A stretch of 46,844 bases of DNA from JBCAWW01 sp039024315 (GCA_039024315.1 JBCCQN010000039.1:1-46844), one strand, 5' to 3'. Shown: positions 17,306-26,169, counted from the stretch's first letter. The notes: generated from the letters alone by a model not told the origin. A program made the numbers and translations.

Positions 17306-19216
17306 TTAAGGGTTCTCTTCCCCCATCTCTTGCAAAGCCCACTCAAGGGCCCAACTGGTAAAAGCAGCAAAGTTAAAATCCTTATACTTGAGGCGTTTCC
17401 CTGGCTCTCCTAATAAGCTTTGCAATACCTCACGCATGATCGGGATAAGAGGACGAGCGTCTTCCCCGATCAGTTGAATACTACGAGCTGCCTGCAGGGC
17501 TAGCCAAGGCTGATCTGATTGGACCAGTTCTCCCAAAACCGCTACTGCTTTATCAGAATTACCAAATCTACAAAGGGCCTCCGCAGCCGCAATCTGGACA
17601 CTGGGAGAAGTGTCATTGAGTAAGCCATCTAAGCGAGCACGACCTTCGGGGGATATTTCATTTAGTTGCATTAATCCAATGACGCCCCAATATCGAAGCC
17701 CGCTGTCTTCAGCATTGAGATTTTTCAATAGAGCTCCTTCCCCACTGGTGCCTACCATTTCAGCTGCTGCTAAGATGCTTTCAATCTGGTAGTTTCCGCT
17801 AGAGCGGGCGTACTCAAAAGGAGTGGAGCCTTGTGATCTGAGCATATATTCCGCTTCTGGCAATAAGCCGAGGTCTTTGGTTTTAATCATCCATTGGTGA
17901 AGCTCTCGGACTAGTTTCCCTTTGATTGATTTCATCTCTAGTTGCTCAGCGAGATTGTTGAGCTCTTGTGGGTCATTTTGTAGATCATACAGCTCTTCAA
18001 TCGGCTTAGGATTCCAAAGCTTTGCTTGCTCAACATTAGTCTTGCCTGCTTGATAGAGCTTACGCAATTCTCGGAAAGACTGTTTTTTATCAGAGAAGAT
18101 CACGCCGGATTGTATATAAGGCAGATGCGGCATATAGTGTCTCACATATAAATAGCGTCCATCGGTAACAGAGCGCGACATTTCATACATATCATCCGCT
18201 CGATCTCGAGCGCCAAAGCTAAAGTTGCGCTGGGGGCTCGCGTTAGAGCCGAGAATCGGCTCTCCCTCTAACCAATCAGGTAGTTTTGCCCCTGCTAGAT
18301 TGAGCGTCGTCGGAACCATATCGATAAAGCTTACCATCTCTGTTTTATGTCCTCCTGCCTCAAAGCCATCCATCAAATGCTGATAATTAGGCGGCATATA
18401 AACAATCAGGGGGACATGCATACCGGTCTTATTGAGCCAGCGTTTATAACGAGGCATCCCAAAACCATGATCTGCCATGAAAAAAATAATGGTCTCATCC
18501 ATTAAACCATCTAAGCTCAGGGAGTCCAAAACTAGCCCTACATTCTGATCAAGGACTTGTAAAATGTCATAATAGTGTGCCCAAGTTTCGCGCGTTTTGG
18601 GGCTATCAGGATAATAAGGGGGAAACTTTACCTTAGTAGGATCATGTAGATCTTCCGTTGGCAGGTCTCTGACAAAATCTCGATACTTTTCCAAATTGTT
18701 CACGCTGCCCTCATGGGAAGGGCCTATATTTATAAAGCTAAAAAAGGGGCGATTATCCTCTCGGTGTTTCCAAGGAGTTAGGGTAGAAGACCAATATTCC
18801 CACAAGCCGTCTGGATCAAAATTATAATCCGTCTTATCACGATTAGAAGTAAAATAGCCTTGTGCTTGCATCAATTCTGGAAGAGTTTTAAGCTGTTCAG
18901 GAAAGGGAATCTCGCACCTTAGGTGCTGGGTTCCTAGGGAGCTAGCGTAAAGGCCAGAGATCAAACAAGAGCGAGAAGGCGCACAGATAGGGGCAGTAGT
19001 CAAGGCAAAATCATACACTACTCCAGCAGCAGCTAATCTGTCAATGTTTGGGGTGCGAGCGTACTGATCGCCATAACATCCCAGCGCAGGGCTTATATCC
19101 TCAGCTACTAACCAAATGATATTGGGAGAAGGATCAACTTTGTCATCCGCTTTGGTGCAACTCTCAAAAAAAGCTCCACTTAGAAAAATCAAGAAAAAAA
19201 AGGGTAGCGTCTTCAT
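17306..19216 (-). CDS. Secreted sulfatase with C-terminal HEAT-like repeat region
   Basis: A 636-residue enzyme. The N-terminus is a signal peptide ending 'GAFFESC', perhaps a lipoprotein although the -3 residue is atypical. 'IIWLVAEDISPALGCYG' gives the metal ligand D40, and 'CAPSR' (C78) is the formylglycine site of a C-type sulfatase, requiring a maturase encoded elsewhere. 'FFMADHGFGMPRYK' is the second metal-binding motif. The sulfatase fold ends near residue 470. The remaining about 150 residues are alpha-helical with HEAT-like repeats ('VQIAAAEALCRFG', 'ALQAARSIQLIGEDA'), as in several Bacteroidota/planctomycete heparan-N-sulfatase-like enzymes. It probably desulfates a marine or host polysaccharide. 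The start faces the repeat-rich gap at 19217-19577. Confidence 0.9.
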   Translation of the reverse strand: MKTLPFFFLIFLSGAFFESCTKADDKVDPSPNIIWLVAEDISPALGCYGDQYARTPNIDRLAAAGVVYDFALTTAPICAPSRSCLISGLYASSLGTQHLRCEIPFPEQLKTLPELMQAQGYFTSNRDKTDYNFDPDGLWEYWSSTLTPWKHREDNRPFFSFINIGPSHEGSVNNLEKYRDFVRDLPTEDLHDPTKVKFPPYYPDSPKTRETWAHYYDILQVLDQNVGLVLDSLSLDGLMDETIIFFMADHGFGMPRYKRWLNKTGMHVPLIVYMPPNYQHLMDGFEAGGHKTEMVSFIDMVPTTLNLAGAKLPDWLEGEPILGSNASPQRNFSFGARDRADDMYEMSRSVTDGRYLYVRHYMPHLPYIQSGVIFSDKKQSFRELRKLYQAGKTNVEQAKLWNPKPIEELYDLQNDPQELNNLAEQLEMKSIKGKLVRELHQWMIKTKDLGLLPEAEYMLRSQGSTPFEYARSSGNYQIESILAAAEMVGTSGEGALLKNLNAEDSGLRYWGVIGLMQLNEISPEGRARLDGLLNDTSPSVQIAAAEALCRFGNSDKAVAVLGELVQSDQPWLALQAARSIQLIGEDARPLIPIMREVLQSLLGEPGKRLKYKDFNFAAFTSWALEWALQEMGEENP

Positions 19217-19261
19217 TTAGCAGTTTGATTGGCCTTAAGATTTGCATCTTTTAGGTACTGA

Positions 19262-19359
19262 GACAATAGTATTTAGTATTAAGACCTAGAAAAATTGAGC
19301 TATATGCTTCAGCGAGATCTTATAGCTCTGTAATGAATCCTTTTTACGCTGTACTTAAT
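19262..19359 (+). repeat. Dispersed intergenic repeat, copy C
   Basis: It begins GACAATAGTATTTAGTATT and ends CTGTACTTAAT, the same ends as copy B at 19429-19533 (GACAATAGAATTCAGTATT to CTGTACTTAAT). The middle is more diverged and lacks the central palindrome. It shares 'CAGCGAGA-CTT' and 'TGAATCCT' type blocks with copy B. Confidence 0.65.
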
Positions 19360-19428
19360 TCGACGCAAAAGGGAGGCAATGAGCATATTGGGTTTGCCGA
19401 CAGCCCATTGTAGGGCAACCAGCTTTTA

Positions 19429-19533
19429 GACAATAGAATTCAGTATTCATAGCTAGGAGGTTTAGCGAGACCTTTTTTCTATATACTGAATCCTCCCGAA
19501 AGCTTTCCGGATACTTTCTACTCTGTACTTAAT
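19429..19533 (+). repeat. Dispersed intergenic repeat, copy B
   Basis: About 105 bp, direct repeat of copy C and inverted relative to copy A (29794-29911). It has the conserved ends GACAATAG...ATT and ACTCTGTACTTAAT. The central palindrome CCCGAAAGCTTTCCGG (19495-19510) corresponds to CCTGATAGCTATCGGG in copy A. Confidence 0.75.
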
Positions 19534-19577
19534 GTAGCAAAAGATACGAGGATTTACTCTTTATCAGTTGGCCCAAT

Positions 19578-19618
19578 GAAAAAGGGGCTATCTCTATTTT
19601 GGAGACAGCCCCTTTTTC
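19578..19618 (-). terminator. Rho-independent terminator of lysA
   Basis: On the minus strand, just 1-2 nt after the lysA stop, a 17-bp stem (19602-19618 with 19578-19594, one G-U pair) closes a 7-nt loop and ends in a run of five U. The G-U pair is only a wobble when read on the minus strand, supporting lysA as the gene it serves. Confidence 0.85.
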
Positions 19619-19619
19619 T

Positions 19620-20882
19620 TTAGAAATCTATTTCAACTTGTCCACGGAGCAGATCTTCCATGGTTTCTCGTTCTCGAATCAATTTAGCTTGGCCGTTGAC
19701 GACCATCACTTCGGCCGCTCGATAACGAGAGTTATAATTTGAACTCATCGAAAAGCCATAGGCTCCCGCATTGCGAAGGCATAGAATATCTCCTTCACGC
19801 ACCTCGCTCAATTTGCGGTCAGAACCAAAGGTGTCCGTTTCGCAGATATAACCTACAACTGAATAGATTCGCTTGGTACCATTTGGATTGCTAGCATTAA
19901 AAATCTCATGAAATGAGCCATACATCATGGGACGAATAAAGTGGTTAAGACCAGAATCTACTCCCACAAATACGGTAGAAGGAGTAGGCTTGATCACATT
20001 GGCTCGCATAAAAAAGTAGCCGGATTCTGAGACCATATATTTGCCAGGTTCAAACCAGATTTCGACTTCTTTGCCATAATCAGCCGTAAATTTGGCATAG
20101 GCCTCACGCAAACGTTCTCCTAGTTCGACTAAGTCCGTCACAATATCATTTTCTTTATAGCCGACTTTAAAGCCACTACCAAAATCAATGAAATCTAGAC
20201 CTTCAAATTCATGCGCCAAATCAAACATGATCTCAGCACTTTGGATGTACGACCTTGCATCAAGAATATCAGAGCCCGTATGCACGTGCAGCCCCACTAC
20301 ATTGAGATTGGCAGCCTGAACGATCCGTTGAACGTGGCGGCGCTGATAGACCGAGATCCCAAATTTAGAATCAATATGCCCCACTTGAATTTTGGAGTTG
20401 CCCCCCGCAAAGATGTGGGGATTAAAGCGAATGCAGCAAGGTACACTATTGCCATACTCATGGCCAAACTGCTCTAAGATCGAAATATTGTCGATGTTGA
20501 CCATCAAGCCTAGCTCTACCGCGGCTTTGATTTCTTCAAAAGAGACACAATTGGGCGTAAAGATAATTTCCTCAGGGGCGAAACCAGCTTTTAGGCCTAG
20601 ATGCACCTCTTGCATCGAAACGGTATCGAGGCCAGCACCAAGCTTTTTAAACCATTTCAGGATACTGAGATTGGAAAGTGCCTTGACGGGATATTTGATT
20701 TTATGAGGCAAACCAGCAAAAGCAGTCGTCATCGCCTCATATTTGGCTCTTATCTTGTCGGCATCATACACAAATAGAGGTGAGCCAAATTGCTCACACA
20801 TTTCCAATACATCTACTCCCTGAATATGGTAGCGATCTCCTACCAGATTGATTCCAGGGACGTCCTGAACAGATGGTTCCAT
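19620..20882 (-). CDS. lysA: Diaminopimelate decarboxylase
   Basis: A 420-residue PLP-dependent enzyme catalysing the last step of lysine synthesis (meso-diaminopimelate to lysine). The PLP lysine is K67 in 'KIKYPVKALSNLSILKW'; the usual motif reads YAVKAN. 'GLHVHTGSDI', 'DFGSGFKVGY', 'WFEPGKYMVSESGYF' and 'GYICETDTFGSD' (active-site Cys) are the other conserved blocks of fold-type III decarboxylases. The Bacteroidota LysA subgroup shares these variants, so I favour LysA over carboxynorspermidine or ornithine decarboxylase. It is transcribed alone or after the small protein at 21001 and ends at a strong terminator. A G-U-containing hairpin lies in its leader (20941-20967). Confidence 0.9.
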   Translation of the reverse strand: MEPSVQDVPGINLVGDRYHIQGVDVLEMCEQFGSPLFVYDADKIRAKYEAMTTAFAGLPHKIKYPVKALSNLSILKWFKKLGAGLDTVSMQEVHLGLKAGFAPEEIIFTPNCVSFEEIKAAVELGLMVNIDNISILEQFGHEYGNSVPCCIRFNPHIFAGGNSKIQVGHIDSKFGISVYQRRHVQRIVQAANLNVVGLHVHTGSDILDARSYIQSAEIMFDLAHEFEGLDFIDFGSGFKVGYKENDIVTDLVELGERLREAYAKFTADYGKEVEIWFEPGKYMVSESGYFFMRANVIKPTPSTVFVGVDSGLNHFIRPMMYGSFHEIFNASNPNGTKRIYSVVGYICETDTFGSDRKLSEVREGDILCLRNAGAYGFSMSSNYNSRYRAAEVMVVNGQAKLIRERETMEDLLRGQVEIDF

Positions 20883-20940
20883 TTTTGGGGTTGGTTAATT
20901 AATGGTTTTAAAATGTTAAAGGGGGGAGTATAAACATCAT

Positions 20941-20967
20941 AGCCCAGCAAATTGATTTCGCCAGGCT
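20941..20967 (-). promoter_or_regulatory. Hairpin between the 21001 gene and lysA
   Basis: Read on the minus strand, AGCCTGGC pairs with GCTGGGCT (two G-U pairs), then after a bulged G, AAA pairs with TTT around a UCAA loop. On the plus strand the same positions are mismatches, so any structured RNA would be the lysA-direction transcript. No U tract follows, so it is more like a leader element than a terminator. It does not look like the known lysine riboswitch. Confidence 0.35.
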
Positions 20968-21000
20968 ATATAAATCAATATATAAAACGAGAAGACCTGG

Positions 21001-21468
21001 CTATTGCTTTACCTTAGGCAAATAGCGTTTTAACCAAGTCTGTTTAAGCGGCAGCTCCCACTTACTCAAATCGTCAGATTGAGCGAGAGAGTGATCAAAC
21101 ACGATAGTTTCAGCTTCTAGCCTTCCATCGGCCGCTAGTTGGTTCAATTCGCGAAAGTGAACGGCATTGATTTCTGTGCCAGAACGGTAATATACATAGC
21201 TAGCGTCTAGCACTTTTAAGCCATGCTTATCTAAAATCGTGCCTACTGATTTCTTAAGGCTGTCGATAGAGCAGCCTGAAGGTCTAGCCTCTGCCGGATT
21301 GGACTGGACGATAATAAAGCGCCCGTAGCGGATCTTGATCAAACCTTCGACTGGAGTACCATGGGATTTCCATTGAGCAAGAAAATGCTCAAAGTCAGCT
21401 GCTAGTGCCTGCTCTTCTTCAAGGCTTAGGGCATTAGCAAGAGAATAAAACCAGGTGTAAGACTGCAT
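21001..21468 (-). CDS. Small uncharacterised Bacteroidota protein (often misnamed 'ABC transporter ATPase')
   Basis: A 155-residue soluble protein. The pattern 'FLAQWKSHGTPVEGLIKIRYGRFIIV' followed by 'SGCSIDSLKKSV' is that of a widespread Bacteroidota family which databases commonly label ABC transporter ATPase. I see no Walker A or Walker B motif, no signature LSGGQ and no room for an ATPase fold, so that name is not supported. The conserved 'GCSID' with its cysteine may be functional. It sits 118 nt upstream of lysA on the same strand and may share its transcript. The function is unknown. Confidence 0.75.
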   Translation of the reverse strand: MQSYTWFYSLANALSLEEEQALAADFEHFLAQWKSHGTPVEGLIKIRYGRFIIVQSNPAEARPSGCSIDSLKKSVGTILDKHGLKVLDASYVYYRSGTEINAVHFRELNQLAADGRLEAETIVFDHSLAQSDDLSKWELPLKQTWLKRYLPKVKQ

Positions 21469-21494
21469 AACCAGTTTAAAAGTGTTGCTACGGA

Positions 21495-21513
21495 GATAAA
21501 CGTTCTCCGCAGG
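21495..21513 (-). repeat. Intergenic copy of the short dispersed motif
   Basis: GATAAACGTTCTCCGCAGG is the reverse complement of CCTGCGGAGAACGTTTATC, 18 of 19 bases matching the window consensus CCTGCGGRGAACGCTTATC. It overlaps a small hairpin, CGGAGA (21491-21496) with TCTCCG (21504-21509). It is one of the few copies in non-coding DNA. Confidence 0.65.
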
Positions 21514-21564
21514 AGCAAGTTACTGATATGCGCTAATTAATACAAAAACCCTCCATATACGGAC

Positions 21565-23862
21565 CTATTGCTTTAGCAACTTGAACACAGATTGTTGCCC
21601 CCCGTTTTGAATATGCAGATAATAGTAACCCGAGGGCCAATTGGCAATATCAACCTTAAACTCTAGCAATTGTCCCTTTACCAGCTCTTGGTAGTGCACT
21701 TCTTGGCCTAAAGCGCTGATGACTTTAAACTCTACAATAGCTTCTTGTCCCACAGCACTATAACGTACGCTAAACTCTGGCCCTGTTACGGGATTAGGGA
21801 AGCCAATCACTTCTACGGGTATCTCATTAGAGTTTACTTTAGCCGTTAATATCTTACTGAGATGAAATTGCCCATCAAAATCGACTTGCCGAATACGGTA
21901 ATACCATCGATCAACAATATTTGCAATCGCATTATCACGATCAACATATTCATAACTCAAGGGGGTTTGACTATTGCCTTGGCTAGGCACTTCCCCTATT
22001 ACCCCAAATAATTGCCCGTCTAAAGAACGTTCGATGACAAATTTTTCATTGTTTTGCTCCCAAGCTGTTGCCCATTTTAAAGTCCATGATTCATTTTCAT
22101 CGACGAGTTGTAGATCAAGGTATTCAACTGGCAATGTGAGAGAATTCACAAAGGGAATGGCGAGCGAAGCATTACTGGCAGGACTCAGCACTGCCAAGGG
22201 AGTGGTAATGTATCTAACACCCCCTATTGCTTCTTCTCGATAGCCGGAAAGGCCAGTTAGTAGTTCTAGTTGCTCCGGTAAATTAGCAAGCCTTAACTGA
22301 AAGCTACCCGGTCTAAGGTCTGGAAAGCTAAATATGCCTGTGCTATCCGACAAGGTGCTATCTAATACATTTTGTAGCTCATCTAGAAGAAAAACCTTTA
22401 CCGAATCAAATTGCGTTTCTCCATGATCAAAGACCGAATTTTCATTGGCATCTTCAAAAATACGCCCACTGTACCCTGTACAATAGTATTCGACATAGGC
22501 AGTATCAAAAGCACTACACTGGGTACTCTCATTGATAATGTTCAATGTATAAATCCCAGCCTCCTCAACATAAATTTGAGAGAGTGAATCACTAAATCCA
22601 TTGGGACCTGACCATTGGTAGGAATAAGTATTTTCATTTTTATAAAAGAGTATTTCCTCCGGAATAGTCGTTTTGCTGATGCCCGGCCCTGCGTAGGAAG
22701 TGATAAGATTTGCCCCACCGCTCCTTTCAAAAAACTGAACTTCAAAGTCATGAAAGCCTACCGGAAGCCTAATAGTATCACTTCTTTCTCTAGTCCCATG
22801 CAGGCCATCATTATCGACCAATAAATCATCATTGATCAAGATTTTGCTCCCATCATCTGAGGAGGCAAAAAAGGTATAAGTGCCGGCCATTTCTATGTAA
22901 ATCAAGCCTTTGAAGACAAAGGCGAAATAATCTTCTGCGGAGCGTGGGTCCAGACTGATATTAGCTTCAATGCCACTATAGTCAGGCACCATTGTGCTAA
23001 AATCAGGCAAATTGCTCCAATTACCAGTAAAATAATCATACCGAATGCCGGCTTGATAAAGATTTCCATTCAAATCATTGCTGATCGCAACAGAGTCCTG
23101 CCCACAAGCTAACCACGCTCCTTGAACCTCAAAAACAGGATTGCTATGCAACATAAGTAGCATACTATCTATGATTGTAGTGTCAGCATTTGCTACTGTC
23201 AAATAATAGGTACCTAATACACTTACTGCTGGATTAGGATCCGAAGAGCTAAATCCTCCGGGCCCAGTCCAGCTATAAGTTAGACTTGATAGATCACTGT
23301 TAAATAAGATATCGTCAGGCACCGATTGCTTAGCAATAGCAGGTCCTTCATATTTCCAACTTAGGCTTTCTCCTCCACTTCTTTCAAAAAACCGAACCTC
23401 AAAAGGATGCATTCCTTGGTTCAAAGATACCGTTCCAGAACGCTCTCGGGTCCCATGTAAACCATCATTATTAACCACTTCATCACCATTGATGAAGAGC
23501 TTAGAACCATCATCAGAGGATGTATAAAATGTATAAATCCCTGCTGTATCCAAGTAGATATAGCCCTGAAATACAAAACCATAATTACTTTGGTCGTTGC
23601 GAACTGAGATGTCTAGATTATCTACCTCTCCACTATCGGTAGGACTTAAAGTCGAAAAATCTGGCAGTTGACTCCAATTGCCGTTGTAATACTTATACGC
23701 TATCCCTTTCTGGCTAAAATCTATGACCGTAGGCGTCAAGTTCACGGGACTATAGTCGCATCCTATGTAGGCTGTATCCGTTACTACCCTCAAACTTTGG
23801 GCGTAAGTCGGAGCATAAGCGCAACAAAAAATGGCAAGGACTAAAACCCACGTAAATTTCAC
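21565..23862 (-). CDS. Secreted double-PA14 protein with T9SS type A sorting domain
   Basis: A 765-residue exported protein (signal peptide ending 'CAYAPTYAQ'). It has two PA14-like domains of about 130 residues (about 50-190 and 270-410); both contain 'YTF-(Y/F)-(T/A)SSDDGSK', 'DNDGLHGTRERS'/'NNDGLHGTRERS' and 'RFFERSGG'/'QFFERSGG', so they arose by internal duplication. PA14 domains bind carbohydrates through calcium. An SdrD-B/Cna-B-like domain follows ('GRIFEDANENSVFDHGETQF'), then a linker and a C-terminal sorting domain ('IGFPNPVTGPEFSVRY' to 'GYYYLHIQNGGQQSVFKLLKQ') that sends the protein through the type IX secretion system. No hydrolase domain is present, so a surface carbohydrate-binding or adhesin role is likely. 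Confidence 0.85.
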   Translation of the reverse strand: MKFTWVLVLAIFCCAYAPTYAQSLRVVTDTAYIGCDYSPVNLTPTVIDFSQKGIAYKYYNGNWSQLPDFSTLSPTDSGEVDNLDISVRNDQSNYGFVFQGYIYLDTAGIYTFYTSSDDGSKLFINGDEVVNNDGLHGTRERSGTVSLNQGMHPFEVRFFERSGGESLSWKYEGPAIAKQSVPDDILFNSDLSSLTYSWTGPGGFSSSDPNPAVSVLGTYYLTVANADTTIIDSMLLMLHSNPVFEVQGAWLACGQDSVAISNDLNGNLYQAGIRYDYFTGNWSNLPDFSTMVPDYSGIEANISLDPRSAEDYFAFVFKGLIYIEMAGTYTFFASSDDGSKILINDDLLVDNDGLHGTRERSDTIRLPVGFHDFEVQFFERSGGANLITSYAGPGISKTTIPEEILFYKNENTYSYQWSGPNGFSDSLSQIYVEEAGIYTLNIINESTQCSAFDTAYVEYYCTGYSGRIFEDANENSVFDHGETQFDSVKVFLLDELQNVLDSTLSDSTGIFSFPDLRPGSFQLRLANLPEQLELLTGLSGYREEAIGGVRYITTPLAVLSPASNASLAIPFVNSLTLPVEYLDLQLVDENESWTLKWATAWEQNNEKFVIERSLDGQLFGVIGEVPSQGNSQTPLSYEYVDRDNAIANIVDRWYYRIRQVDFDGQFHLSKILTAKVNSNEIPVEVIGFPNPVTGPEFSVRYSAVGQEAIVEFKVISALGQEVHYQELVKGQLLEFKVDIANWPSGYYYLHIQNGGQQSVFKLLKQ

Positions 23863-23928
23863 AGTAAATAATTTACCATAAAACTAAATACTCACACCAT
23901 GAATCGAAAAGCGATAATGGACCACATC

Positions 23929-24651
23929 TTACCCTCCGTTGAGGCAGATTAGGTTTGCACGGGGCATTTTTCCTAGTAAGTGTTTATGCAGGTTGAAGGT
24001 AGATTGAAGGTGGTCTAGTACCCAACCGTCAGATGAAATTGAGATTTGTTCAGTGAGTGTAGGGAAGACCTTATCTGGATTATTGGAAAGCCTTACTCGC
24101 CAGGGGAAACTGTGCTCACCAGCAATCTCGTACATCATACCCTTGAGTTTACCACTATTGGAAACGGGTTTATCGAGATACCAATCAACAGATTTGACTC
24201 CCAGTTTTTGCAGGCTTTCCCCAATCATTATCAGAGCAGGCTTAGTCTCTTCCACCCTCCGATAAGTACCATGTACGCTAGCAATATCTCGATAGTACCC
24301 ATCATAACAGTCAATCACAATACCGCCGCTAAGCGCCGCTTCAATAGTGATGAGCAAATTATAGCCATCTATGGCTAAATCTGCTCCTTCTAACTCACTC
24401 TGGGGCAAGGCAATTTGCTGGCGATGGGCGCGAGCTTGATTCGAGCAACTCGCACGCATGAGGGCTTTGCGTTGGCGCTGAGTTAGACGATGATGATCAC
24501 CGACCAATTTTAGAGAAGCATTTTCAGGATAAGATCGGCTCAACAAAAACGACAGATCGCTTACTGCCTGATTAAGCTTAGGCAGCATTTTAGGACCAAA
24601 TAAGGTAGGATCTTCTTGATGTTGACCCCGATGTTTTTGTTTTGAAGGCAT
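23929..24651 (-). CDS. DUF434 / DUF5616-type protein, possible nuclease
   Basis: A 240-residue soluble protein whose N-terminal part ('KLNQAVSDLSFLLSRSY', 'LTQRQRKALMRASCS') matches the DUF434 family. The second half begins 'LAIDGYNLLITIEAAL' and continues 'VIDCYDGYYRDI' and 'VDWYLDKPVSNSGKLK'. The 'IDGYNLL' phrase and the later acidic residues are reminiscent of NYN/PIN-type ribonucleases, where the first Asp and the Asn are catalytic; this link is my inference and the family has no established role that I know. It starts 24 nt after the biotin carboxylase stop, so the two are probably co-transcribed. Confidence 0.72.
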   Translation of the reverse strand: MPSKQKHRGQHQEDPTLFGPKMLPKLNQAVSDLSFLLSRSYPENASLKLVGDHHRLTQRQRKALMRASCSNQARAHRQQIALPQSELEGADLAIDGYNLLITIEAALSGGIVIDCYDGYYRDIASVHGTYRRVEETKPALIMIGESLQKLGVKSVDWYLDKPVSNSGKLKGMMYEIAGEHSFPWRVRLSNNPDKVFPTLTEQISISSDGWVLDHLQSTFNLHKHLLGKMPRANLICLNGG

Positions 24652-24675
24652 AATAGGAGGCGTTCGCCTGAACTA

Positions 24676-26169
24676 TCAGCGGCTTCTATTGATCCGCCAA
24701 GCACTTTTGGGTTGGTGTGGATGGGCCGCTTGACTGACTTCCACTGGGCCATTGAGGGCCTTTTCTGCCACCAAAGCCAAAAGCGTCTGTTCTATATCAT
24801 CTAGTTCTTTATCTAATACCTCTGGACTAAAATACTTTTTCACAAAGTGCGTATCAAAATTACCACTCGTAAAGGCTTCATGCTGCAGTACAAAGCGACA
24901 AAAATCGAGGGTAGTTTGTACTCCGACCACCTGATATTCATCAATGGCCCGAATCATTTTTTGAATTGCGGTTTCACGATCAGCCCCGTGCACGATTAGT
25001 TTGGCGATCATCGGGTCATAATAGATAGGGATATCCATTCCCTCCTCAAAACCATCATCCACCCTTACCCCACTCCCTTGCGGCCGCTGATAGATGTGAA
25101 GTTTACCAATATCCGGTAAGAAATTGTTGGTGGGATCTTCTGCATAAACCCTTACTTCGATAGAGTGTCCGTTGATTTGGAGGTCGGCTTGGCCGAACGA
25201 TAATTTCTCCCCTTCGGCCACCCGAATCTGTTCTCTTACGAGATCTAGACCCGTTATCATCTCTGTCACAGGGTGCTCCACCTGCAGACGAGTATTCATT
25301 TCTAGGAAATAGAAATTGTGATTTTCATCCAGCAGAAACTCTACCGTACCAGCATTGACATAATCACAGGCACGACAGACATTCACCGCCGCTTCGCCCA
25401 TTTGCTGGCGCAGTTCTTCGGTCAAGACTGCTGAAGGTGCTTCTTCGATCACCTTTTGGTGTCTCCGCTGCACGGAACACTCCCGCTCAAAAAGATAAAC
25501 CACATTCCCATGAGAGTCCGCCAATACTTGAATCTCGATATGCCTTGGCGAACCGACGTACTTTTCGATAAAAACGGCTCCATTGCCAAAGGCACTAACG
25601 GCTTCACTGACCGCCCGTTCCATTTGCTCGGCAAATTCTTCCTTCTTCTCGACGATTCGCATCCCTTTCCCCCCACCGCCAGCGGAAGCTTTTACGAGCA
25701 CAGGAAAGCCAATTTCTTGGGCAATCTTCTGCGCTTCCTCCACATCAGTAATGGCTTCATCAAGCCCAGGTACCAGAGGTACATTATAAGATTTTACCGC
25801 CTGCTTTGCAGAAAGCTTATCTCCCATTAGATCCATAGCATCCCCAGAAGGACCAATAAAAATGATACCTGCTTTGGCGACCTGACGAGCAAACTGAGCG
25901 TTCTCGGAGAGAAAACCATATCCAGGATGAATCGCATCGATTGCGTTATCCTCACAAATACGAATAATCTTCTCGCCTAATAAATAAGACTCGGCCGCCG
26001 CAGGGGGACCGAGTAAGTATGCTTCATCCGCAAAACGAACATGCGGAGCGTAACGATCTGCTTCAGAATAAACCGCAATGGTTTGGATACCCATTTCACG
26101 GGCAGTGCGCATAATACGGAGAGCAATTTCGCCTCGATTGGCTACGAGAAGGCGCTTTATTTGGGGCAT
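24676..26169 (-). CDS. accC: Biotin carboxylase (acetyl-CoA/acyl-CoA carboxylase subunit)
   Basis: A 497-residue ATP-grasp enzyme that carboxylates biotin using ATP and bicarbonate. All key residues are present: the glycine-rich ATP loop 'KASAGGGGKGM' (160-170), 'FERECSVQRRHQKVIEE' (C231, H237, K239) and 'FLEMNTRLQVEHPVTE' (E290, R294). Typical AccC is about 450 residues; this one carries about 45 extra at the C-terminus ending in a basic stretch, with no biotinyl AMKM motif, so BCCP is encoded elsewhere. Without accB or an accD/pccB neighbour, the choice between acetyl-CoA and other acyl-CoA carboxylase is open. It heads a likely operon with the DUF434 gene and has a good promoter at 26191-26221. 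Confidence 0.9.
   Translation of the reverse strand: MPQIKRLLVANRGEIALRIMRTAREMGIQTIAVYSEADRYAPHVRFADEAYLLGPPAAAESYLLGEKIIRICEDNAIDAIHPGYGFLSENAQFARQVAKAGIIFIGPSGDAMDLMGDKLSAKQAVKSYNVPLVPGLDEAITDVEEAQKIAQEIGFPVLVKASAGGGGKGMRIVEKKEEFAEQMERAVSEAVSAFGNGAVFIEKYVGSPRHIEIQVLADSHGNVVYLFERECSVQRRHQKVIEEAPSAVLTEELRQQMGEAAVNVCRACDYVNAGTVEFLLDENHNFYFLEMNTRLQVEHPVTEMITGLDLVREQIRVAEGEKLSFGQADLQINGHSIEVRVYAEDPTNNFLPDIGKLHIYQRPQGSGVRVDDGFEEGMDIPIYYDPMIAKLIVHGADRETAIQKMIRAIDEYQVVGVQTTLDFCRFVLQHEAFTSGNFDTHFVKKYFSPEVLDKELDDIEQTLLALVAEKALNGPVEVSQAAHPHQPKSAWRINRSR

Larger units (their letters stand above)
19217..19577. other. Non-coding gap holding two repeat copies
   Basis: I see no gene in these 361 bases. 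They contain copies C and B of the dispersed element (19262-19359 and 19429-19533) as direct repeats 167 nt apart. Between them is about 70 nt of unmatched sequence. The sulfatase promoter must lie in or beside copy C, but I could not assign it. Confidence 0.7.

Noticed and set aside
21001..21468. Calling the 155-residue protein an ABC transporter ATPase
   Set aside because: No Walker or signature motifs and far too short; the common database name is not supported by the sequence.
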